Assembly (NCBI RefSeq): GCF_950023065.1
Contig: NC_088677.1
Span: forward strand, 81,493,469-81,557,468
DNA: 64,000 nucleotides
DNA from: Planococcus citri
Lineage: Eukaryota > Arthropoda > Insecta > Hemiptera > Pseudococcidae
Direction of reading: 5' to 3'
Shown: positions 55,345 through 64,000 of the stretch, piece by piece
How the letters are laid out: every line of letters begins with the position of its first letter
Numbering within the stretch: position 1 is the first letter of the stretch
The notes under the pieces: model-generated
What the model was told of the DNA's origin: nothing
The model's database searches: none
What the model saw: the letters and a program-made list of their open reading frames with translations, nothing else
Position numbers and translations under genes: made by a program

Positions 55345-58300
55345 ATGTGTATCATTCTAGCTGATATGGATGGTCAATCGAGTTCAAAGAGATTAAAATT
55401 ATCCTCCGATGTTGATGGCGAAGCCGGTGATGGTGGCGATGGTCGCGAAGCCGGCGATGGTGACGTTGGTCGCGAAGCCGATGATGGTGGCGTTGGTCGC
55501 GAAGCCGATGACAATGGAATTCGAACGATACCGGTTAGCGAGGGAAACGAAACAGAAATCAAACAACTTCTGTACACGTTATTTCCGGAACTCTTATTTC
55601 CCATACCGGTGCAAATCCCGGAACTGTTCGCATTAATTTCATCGACGCCTAGCAGCGTTTGCTTGGTAAAAAATGTAAGGAAAATTTAGTTATACCTACC
55701 TAATTCCTACTCTTCGCAGTGGACCACAGACCCTCCCCTCAAACGGTGATAATTCGATTCGACCATCATCCATGCGCAATATGCTAATATGTCGGTCGAT
55801 TTGTTTTCGTGTTCGTTGAGTTTGAATCTGGAGTTAGTTTTTTGGAAGGGGAGGGAAGTGACGCTTGGAAAAGTGAAAAAATTGCAAATTTTGCTCGTAT
55901 TGTCGTGTGATACATTTATACTTATCGTTTGTTATGTTTCGAATCTGGAGTTAGTTTTTTGGGAGGGGAGGGAGGGGGGTCGTGGGTAGGGGGGGAATTT
56001 CAAAATTTTGGGTATATTATCGTGTAATACGTCGTTTGTTATGTGTTCGAGGTCGTAGAATTCGAATTTGGAGTTGGGTTTTTGGTAGGGGAGGGAGGGG
56101 GGTCGTGGGTAGGGGGGGAATTTCAAAATTTTGGGTATACTATTATCGTGTAATACGTCGTTTGTTATGTGTTCGAGGTCGTTGAGTTCGAATCTGGAGT
56201 TATTTTTTTGGTAGGGTAGGGAGGGGGGAGTGGGCAGGGGGGGAAATTTTGAAATTTTGGGTATATTATCGTATAATACGTCGGTTGATATGTGTTCGAG
56301 GTCGTTGAGTTCGAATCTGGAGTTGGTTTTTTGGCAGGGACGGTGGGTGAGGCGTGAGGAGGGGGAAATGGTCAAATTTCGAGTATATTATCGTGTAATA
56401 TGTCGGTTGATATGTTTTCGAGCTCGTAGAATTCGAATTTGAAGTTGGGTTTTTGGTAGGGTAGGGAGACGGGGAGTGGGCAGGGGGGAAATTTTCAAAT
56501 TTTGGGTATATTATCGTGTAATACGTCGTTTGTTATGTGTTCGAGGTCGTTGAGTTTGGATTTGGAGTTGGTTTTTTGGTAGGGGCGGAATGGGAGGGGA
56601 CGTTTGAGTGAGGTGTTTTATCGACTACCGAACTTTTTTTTTTTTGAATTATCTTCGTGTTTTTTGAGGGAGGGGGGGGGGTCTGTGGCGTAATGTGCGT
56701 TTGTTTGGTTGAATATCTTGTTAATTTATCTATGTACTTATTTCTGCAGCAATGCTGTGTAGCGGTATTGGCCCTCGTCGATTTAAATAACGTTGTTGTA
56801 AGTAAAAAATAATTTTTTCCAACTGGATGATTAATATATTTTGTAGACAGTTGGTAATTTACTCTCGTTACAGGGTGAAAAAGTATTGAAATTTCTAGAC
56901 GATCATTTCGACGTGTTAAACGATAAAAAATTTTTAGATGAAAATTCGCGTTATGCTTTGTTGATTAATGAACGTAAGCTCGATGAGGTAAACTTCAACG
57001 AAATTCACCCGCAACTTCGTAGCTTGATCCGGTAAGATTTGAAACTTTCATTAAAAAATTTTAAAATTATACCCAGTGATCCGATTACTTATAGGTTTTT
57101 TTTTTGTTTATAGAAATATGACCGAAGTCGATCGACTGATCCTTATTTCAAAAATGGCAAAATACAAGGATCCAGGGCAGGAAAGAACAAGCCTTGTTTA
57201 CGCAAACAAGGAAGAAGCGGATCTTCAAAACGTACGCTGAACTTTCACTTATCTTACGAATTTATAATTTCGCGTTGCAATAAGGTTATACATGAATTTG
57301 TTTTTGTATTTGTTTACAGAAAGCCAATACGAATTTTCGCTACACCTTAAACATAACCCAGGACTGGCCTGATCATGTTATTTCACCGCCGACGCAATCG
57401 AAATGTGTGCAGGTTCGTCAAGTCGGAGTTTTCAAAATGGATAAGACGCCCGAAATACTCCAATCCCTCGATAAATGTGAGTAAAGAGAACATATATTTA
57501 CCGATAAATTTTCCAAAGAATAAAGTAGGTAGTACATAAGTATACCTAACATATTACCTATGTATATTTTTCAGACGCCGAAGATGGAGTATCCGCCAAA
57601 AGTAAGTAAATTGTTGAATTTTTTTCATCAGGTATTTAATTTCATTATGAAAAATTTGTAATAATACCTACGTAATTATGATATTTTGATTACAGAAAGT
57701 GGCTCGCTGTATTCCGATTCCGACAGCGCGGAATCTAGGCACCATGACGAACCCACCGACTATACATTCGACGAACCAATTGATAGTGATATGGAGGTAA
57801 GTCGTACCTATCTAGCACGCCTTATTATAGTATTTATTATGTATACAATGTAGTACCTACATTTTGTTTGTTTCTATCGCTTTTCTGTTACAGGAAGCTA
57901 TTTGTGGCTCCTCGTCCTCATCAAAGGTAAGCAATAATATTCACATTTTGAGTATAATTATTGCTGTATTTTGTGTGCAATGCATGCTATGCTTAGGCAT
58001 TTCATAGGCTACATCGTATCGTTTTTGTCGCCTTAGTGTGGAGAATACATTGCTCCAATGAAAACCAGTTTGAATTTTCTGATCAAACCGGTTTTTCAAT
58101 TTGTGAACACCCTGTGCATGGGCCTGAAAGTTTCAAGGTCGCTTTTGAACGCCCTTATTTTATCCTACTCAACGCTCCTTCACATGATTCAAATTCGCAA
58201 CCAGTTAACAAAAAAATACCCAAAAATTGTGGATAGATCAAAAAGCTTGGAACGAAAGTTGTAGAGCGTGGAAAATTACACAATTCTGCCTAATCACGTT

Positions 58301-61300
58301 TTGAAACCGGTTCATTGGTTTGCATTCAGCTGATTTAGCAATCAGTTTTTGACAATCGCCTAAAAATTGAAGACGGAAAAAAAAGCTTGAAACAAACATT
58401 GTAGAAAGAAAAAAATTGAACCATTTTCGCAGATCGGATCTTGAAACCGGTTCATAATTTGCAACCAGTTATCAAAAATTACCTAAAAATCAGGGATAGA
58501 GAAAAAAGCTGGAAACAAAAGTTGTGGAGCGTAAAAAATTGAATTATTTTAGCGGATCGGATTTTGAAACCGGTTCATTAATTTGCAACCAGTTATAAAA
58601 AATTATCTAAAAATTGGATATTAAGAAAAACGCTCGAAACAAACGTTGTAGAAAGTGAAAAATTGAACCATTTTCGCCGATCGAATTTTGAAACCGGTTT
58701 ATTAATTTGCAACCAGTTATCAAAAATTACCTAAATTTTGGAGATTGTGAAAATAGCTCGAAACTAACGTTGTAGAGTGTGAAAAATTATACAATTCTGC
58801 CTAATCACGTTTTGAAACCGGTTCATCGGTTCGCATTAACAACCAGTTTTTGACAATCACCTAAAAATTGAAGGCAGGGAAAAAAGCTTGAAACAAACAT
58901 TGTAGAAAGTAAAAAGTTGAACCATTTTCGCTGATTGTATTATGAAACCGGTTCATTCATTTGCATCCAGTTATCAAAAATTACCTGAAAACTGGAGATT
59001 GAGAAAAAAGTTTGAAACAAAAGTTGTAGAGCGTAAAAAATTGAACCATTTTTGCTGATCGGATTTTGAAACCGGTTCATTAATTTGCAACCAGTTATAA
59101 AAAATTACCTAAAAATTAGAGATTGAGAAAAACGCTTGGAACAAAAGTCGTAGAACGTAATAAATTGAATCATTTTCGCGGATCGGATTTTGAAACCGGT
59201 TCATTAATTTGCAACCAGTTATAAAAAATTACCCAAAAATTGAATATTAAGAAAAACGCTCGAAACAAACGTTGTAGAGCGTAACAAACTGAACCATTTT
59301 CGCCAATCGAATTTTGAAACCGGTTTATTAATTTGCAACCAGTTATCAAAAATTACCTAAAATTTGGAGATTGTGAAAATAGCACGAAACTAACGTTGTA
59401 GAATGTGAAAAATTATACAATTCTGCCTAATCACGTTTTGAAACCAGTTCATTGGTTTGCATTTAGCTGATTTAGCAATCAGTTTTTGATAATCACCTAA
59501 AAATTGAAGACGGAGAAAAAAAGCTTGAAACAAACATTGTAGAAAGAAACAAATTGAACCATTTGCGCGGATCAGATTTTGAAACCGGTTCATCAATTTG
59601 CAACCAGTTTGAAAAAATCCCTAAGAATAGGAGGTTGAGAAAAACGCTCGAAACAAACGTTGTATAGTGTGAAAAATTATACAATTCCGCGTAATCACGT
59701 TTTGAAACCGGTTCATCGGTTCGCACTTAGCAACCAATCACCTAAAAATTGAAGACAGAGAAAAAAGCTCGAAACAAACATTGTAGAAAGAAAAAAATTG
59801 AACCATTTTCGCGGATCGGATTTTGAAACCGGTTCATTAATTTGCAACCAGTTACCAAAAATTACCTAAAAATTAGAGATAGAGAAAAAAGCTTGGAACA
59901 AAAGTTGTAGAGCGTAAAAAATTGAATCATTTTCGCTGATCGGATTTTGAAACCGGTTCATTAATTTGCAACCAGTTATAAAAAATTACCTAAGAATTGG
60001 AGATTGTGAAAATAGCTCGAAACAAACTTTGTAAAGTGTGAAAAATTATACAATTCTGCCTAATCACGTTTTGAAACCGGTTCATCGGTTCGCATTTAGC
60101 AACCAGTTTTTGACAATCACCTAAAAATTGAAGACAGAGAAAAAAGCTTGAAACAAACATTGTAGAAAGTGAAAAATTGAACCATTTTCGCTGATTGGAT
60201 TATGAAACTGGTTCATTAATTTGCAACCAGTTACATAAGATTACCTAAAAATTTGAGATAGAGAAAAAAGCTTGAAACAAAAGTTGTAGAGCGTGTTGAA
60301 TTGAACCATTTTCGCGGTTCGGATTTTTAAACCGGTTTATCATTTTTCAACCAGTTATCAAAAATTACCTGAAAATTTCAGATAGAGAAAAAAGATTGGA
60401 ACAAACGTTGTGGAGCGTAAAACATTAACCCATTTTCGCCGATCGGATTTTGAAACCGGTTTATTAACTTGCAACCAGTTATCTAAAATCACCTTAAAAT
60501 TGGAGATTGAGAAAAAAACTTGAAACAAAAGTTGTAGAACGTGAAAAATTAAACCACTTTCGCTGATCAGATTTTGAAACCGGTTCATTAATTTGCACCC
60601 AGTTATCAAAAATTACCTAAAAATCGGAGATTGAGAAAAAAGCTTGAAACAAAAGTTGTGGAGCGTAAAAAATTGAACCATTTTCGCTGATCGGATCTTG
60701 AAACCGGTTCATAATTTGCAACCAGTTATCAAAAATTACCTAAAAATTGGAGATTAAGAAAAAAGCTATGAAACAAAAGTTGTAGAACGTGAAAAATTGA
60801 ACCACTTTCGCCGATCGGATTTTGAACCCGGTTCATTGATTTGCAACCAGTTATATAAGATTACCTGAAAATTTGAGATAGAGAAAAAAGATTGAAACAA
60901 AAGTTGTCGAAGATTGAAACAAAAGTTGTCGAGCGTAAAACATTGACCCATTTTTGCCGATCGGATTTCGAAACCGGTTCATTAATTTGCAACCAGTTAT
61001 AAAAAATAACCTAAGAATTGGAGATTGTGAAAATAGCTTGAAACAAACGTTGTAGAGTGTGAAAAATTATACTATTCTGCCTAATCACGTTTAGAAACCG
61101 GTTCATCATTTCGCATTTAGCAACCAGTTTTTGACAATCGCTTAAAAATTGAAGGCAGAGAAAAAAGCTTGAAACAAACATTGTAGAAACTAGAAAGTAA
61201 AAAATTGAACCATTTTTGCGGTTCTGATTTTGAAACCGGTTTATTAATTTGCAACTAGTTATCAAGAAGTACCTAAATATTGGAGATTGAGAAAAAAGTT

Positions 61301-63744
61301 TGAAACAAAAGTTGTATAGCGTAACAAATTGAACCATTTTCGCGGATCGGATTTTGAAACCGGTTCATTAATATGCAACCAGTTATAAAAAATTAACTAA
61401 GAATTGGAGATTGTGAAAACAGCTCAAAACAAACGTTGTAGAGTGTGAAAAATTATACAATTCTGCCTAATCACGTTTAGAAACCGGTTCATCGGTTTGC
61501 ATTTAGCAACCAGTTTTTGACAATCACCTAAAAATTGAAGACAGAGAACAAAGCTTGAAACAAACATTGTAGAAAGTGAAAAATTGAACCATTTTCGCTG
61601 ATTGGATTATGAAACCAGTTCATTAATTTGCAACAAGTTATAAAAAATCGCCTAAGAATAGGAGATTGAGAAAAACGTTCGAAACAAACGTTGTAGAGTG
61701 TGAAAAATTATACAATTCTGCCTAATCACGTTTTGAAACCAGTTCATTGGTTTGCATTCAGCTGATTTAGCAATCAGTTTTTGATAATCACCTAAAAATT
61801 GAAGACGGAGAAAAAAAGCTTGAAACAAACATTGTAGAAAGAAAAAAATTAAACCATTTTCGCGGATCGGATTTTGAAACCGGTTCATTAATTTGCAACC
61901 AGTTTGAAAAAATTACCTAAGAATTGGAGATTGAGAAAAACGCTCGAAACAAACATTGTAGAGTGTGAAAAATTATACAATTTTGCCTAATCACGTTTTG
62001 AAACCGGTTCATCGGTTCGCATTTAGCAATCAGTTTTTGCAATCACCTAAAAATTGAAGACGGAGAAAAAAGCTTGAAACAAACATTGTAGAAAGAAAAA
62101 AATTGAACCATTTTCGCGGATCGGATTTTGAAACCGGTTCATTAATTTGCAACCAGTTATCAAAAATTACCTAAAAATTAGAGATAGAGAAAAAAGCTTG
62201 GATCAAAAGTTGTAAAGCGAAAAAAATTGAATCATTTTCGCTGATCGGATTTTGAAACCGGTTCATTAATTTGCAACCAGTTTGAAAAAATTACCTAAGA
62301 ATAGGAGATTGTGAAAATAGCTCGAAACAAACGTTGTAGAGTGTGAAAAATTATACAATTCTGCATTATCACGTTTTGAAACCGGTTCATCAGTTCGCAC
62401 TTAGCAACCAGTTTTTGACAATCACCTAAAAATTGAAGACAGAGAAAAAAGCTTGAAACAAACATTGTAGTAAGTGAAAAATTGAACCATTTTCGCTGAT
62501 TGGATTTTTATACCGGTTTATCAATTTGCAACCAGTTTTCAAAAATTACCTAAAAATTAGCTTGAAACAAAAGTTCTAGAGCGTAAAAAATTGAACCATT
62601 TTCGCGGTTGGGATTCTGAAACCGGTTCATTAATTTGCAACCAGTTATCAAAAATCACTTGAAAATTGCACATTGAGAAAAAAGCTTGAAACAAACGTTG
62701 TAGAGCGTAACAAATTGAACCATTTTCCAAGATCGGATCTTGAAACCGGTTCATTAATTTGCAACCAGTTATAAAAAATTACCTAAAAATTGGAGATTGA
62801 GAAAAAACCTTGAAACAAAAGTTGTAGAGTGTGAAAAATTATACAATTCTGCCTAATCACGTTTTGAAACCGGTTCATCGGTTCGCATTTAGCAACCAGT
62901 TTTTGACGAATGACGATCTCCTAAAAATTGAAGACAGAGAAAAAAAGCTTGAAACAAACATTGTAGAAACTAGAAAGTAAAAAATTGAACCATTTTTGCG
63001 GTTCTGATTTTGAAACCGGTTTATTAATTTGCAACTAGTAATCAAAAATTACTTGAAAATTGCACATTGAGAAAAAAGCTTGAAACAAACGTTGTAGAGC
63101 GTAACAAATTGAACCATTTTCCAAGATCGGATCTTGAAACCGGTTCATTAATTTGCAACCAGTTATAAAAAATTACCTAAAAATTGGAGATTGAGAAAAA
63201 AGCTTCACACAATTCTGTTCAATAGCATTTTGAAACTGGTTCATTTGTTCGCATCATTTGGCTACTAGTTTTTGACAATCACCTAAAAATTGAAAATAGA
63301 GAAAAAAAACTTGAAACAGATTCCTCAATAATAATCGTCCATGTTGATGTAAAATTGTACTGCGAATAAAAAAAAAGCTTATTGCGCGCTTGTGTAGTTT
63401 TTGAAATTTTATTCGAGAATGGATAGTTTTTAAAATGAATTCTTTTAGGCCAATTCACGTCGAAGAAAAATATACGAGGCGCTGTGGGCGAAAGCGTTAT
63501 CTGACCGAAACGCTATGCGCAATCCTAAAGAACGTCAAAATACTTAAATGTATTGATTGGTTCGTGTTTAAGATTAACAATTAATTATAAGTTCTTACTA
63601 ACCAGTTGAAAATTCTTACATTTATACTTTTAATTTTTGATTGTTTTTTTTTCTGATTTACAGACAAATGACGTCCCGGTCCCAGTCCCGGTCCCGGTCC
63701 CGGAAAGTAAGGATGACAGTGATTTGGATGAACTTTATGAATGA
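55345..63744 (+). CDS. Unrecognised acidic nuclear-type protein, nine exons, 350 aa
   Basis: Coding exons: 55345-55674, 56750-56797, 56874-57031, 57114-57231, 57320-57476, 57575-57601, 57696-57796, 57894-57926 and 63664-63744. Every border is GT-AG and every phase joins, giving 350 residues. An in-frame ATG at 55366 (MDGQSSSKRLKLSS) may be the true start. It begins with a basic cluster KRLKL, a possible nuclear signal. Next is an acidic Gly/Asp repeat (GREAGDG, GREADDG). The globular-looking middle includes LFPELLFPIPVQIPELFALI, LKFLDDHFDVLNDKKFL, EVDRLILISKMAKY and TLNITQDWPDHVISPP. A serine/acidic tail follows (LYSDSDSAESRHH), then VPVPVPVPVP and the very acidic end ESKDDSDLDELYE. There is no signal peptide or membrane helix. 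I recognise no family. The consistent splicing and codon use make it real. Confidence 0.78.
55419..55515 (+). repeat. 27-bp coding minisatellite in exon 1
   Basis: Three and a half copies of a 27-base unit around GGTCGCGAAGCCG(G/A)(C/T)GATG encode EA(G/D)DG-x-x-GR repeats. The period is a multiple of three, so copy-number change keeps the frame. Confidence 0.9.
55790..56620. repeat. Tandem array in intron 1, about 117-120 bp period
   Basis: Seven or so units contain TGTTCGAGGTCGTTGAGTTCG, quoted here as GTTCGAGGTCG and TTGAGTTCGAATCTGGAG. They continue with TTTTTGG(G/T)AGGGGAGGGAG, TTTCAAAATTTTGGGTATA and TTATCGTGTAATACGTCG. Read on the minus strand the units stay open as a 147-residue frame with peptide NSRFELNDLEHITNDVL repeated. 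This is translated repeat, not a separate gene. Confidence 0.88.
58260..63320. repeat. 5-kb satellite in last intron, about 125-130 bp period, GAAACCGGTTC core
   Basis: About 40 units carry TTTTGAAACCGGTTCATTAA, TTTGCAACCAGTTATCAAAA, ATTACCTAAAAATTGGAGA, GAAAAAAGCTTGAAACAAA, GTTGTAGAGCGTAAAAAATT and GAACCATTTTCGC. A second unit type has CACGTTTTGAAACCGGTTC, TCGGTTCGCATTTAGCAACC, TTTTTGACAATCACC and ACATTGTAGAAAG, and it alternates with the first every two to four units, so there is a higher-order pattern. The central AACCGGTT is a perfect palindrome. Minus-strand frames are repeat translations. Confidence 0.93.
63449..63547 (+). CDS. Alternative last exon of the 55.3-kb gene
   Basis: Acceptor TTCTTTTAG at 63440-63448. 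The exon continues exon 8 in phase 0 and encodes ANSRRRKIYEALWAKALSDR... to a stop at 63545-63547, giving a 356-residue form. Its C-terminus is basic, against the acidic PESKDDSDLDELYE of the other form. No donor lies before the stop, so using it excludes the 63664-63744 exon. Confidence 0.55.
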   Translation, partial: ANSRRRKIYEALWAKALSDRNAMRNPKERQNT

Positions 63745-64000
63745 TCATCTGTTTATACCAATTTCTAACTATCTTTGAACTTCATCGGTCAGTTCGGTTT
63801 TATTTATCAAATATGTTTGGCGCTTTATTTTTCTAAAATTTTTTAACAGTTTAAAATGTGTTTAATTCGTATTGTGTTCGAAGTATTTTATGTTAATTTT
63901 AACCCTTTTATGACATAGTTTTCGAAATTTTCGAACCAATTCATTATATTTAAAAAGTACTTAGTTAAGTTTCCTTCGTATAGTTTTAGTTAAGGCACTT
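63745..64000 (+). other. Probable 3' untranslated region
   Basis: Sequence after the stop of the 350-residue form. AT-rich and without a clear AATAAA before the window ends. Confidence 0.4.

Noticed and set aside
55932..56375. 147-residue minus-strand frame
   Set aside because: Translation of the intron-1 tandem array; lies antisense within a spliced gene and has no start context.
58260..63320. CRISPR-like regular array
   Set aside because: The regular spacing comes from whole-unit tandem repeats with no unique spacers, in a eukaryotic intron.

Overview
The window is animal nuclear DNA, most likely from an insect. It is AT-rich, has spliced genes with GT-AG introns, and carries a jockey-type LINE, hAT, pogo/Tigger-like, mariner and Mutator-like DNA elements, and a very large amount of satellite-like repeat. 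A sap-sucking hemipteran would fit, but that is only an impression. Nothing bacterial, organellar or viral was seen. Exons were assembled by hand from splice sites and reading-frame phase, without any database search.

Four genes can be supported. (1) A four-exon lipid-droplet-associated hydrolase (LDAH-like, 313 aa) on the plus strand at 16.9-22.6 kb, with a complete Ser-Asp-His triad. (2) A small unrecognised four-exon gene (92 aa) on the minus strand at 23.4-24.7 kb, convergent with LDAH, with a TATA box and initiator at the expected spacing. (3) A two-exon zinc-finger gene (401 aa) at 29.3-30.7 kb whose second half resembles the N-terminal zinc domain of Mutator-like transposases; it lies between long terminal inverted repeats and probably belongs to a transposon. 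(4) A nine-exon unrecognised acidic protein (350 aa) at 55.3-63.7 kb, with an alternative last exon giving 356 aa.

The rest is mobile and repetitive DNA. At 2.9-5.8 kb a 5'-truncated LINE is split by two younger DNA elements. At 8.6-10.9, 34.8-36.3, 39.5-42.7 and 44.7-45.5 kb there are copies of a satellite built around CTGGAGCCTCCAG. At 13.5-21.6 kb simple-word arrays fill the LDAH upstream region and its third intron. Large inverted repeats occupy 25.7-28.2, 33.0-33.8, 34.8-36.3, 40.9-42.9 and 47.6-50.7 kb. A separate satellite superfamily with a core like ATTCGTACTCAGCG occurs in three places (27, 48-50 and 56 kb). A GGTAAATT minisatellite (53.7-55.3 kb) abuts gene 4, and a 5-kb array with a GAAACCGGTTC core fills its last intron.

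The genes do not form a pathway. The most notable items are the gene-bearing inverted-repeat element at 28.8-31.2 kb with its own deletion-derivative MITE beside it, the precisely readable nested insertions at 2.9-5.8 kb, a recursive-splice-like site at 11.5 kb that hints at a long unassigned gene, and the density of large palindromes.
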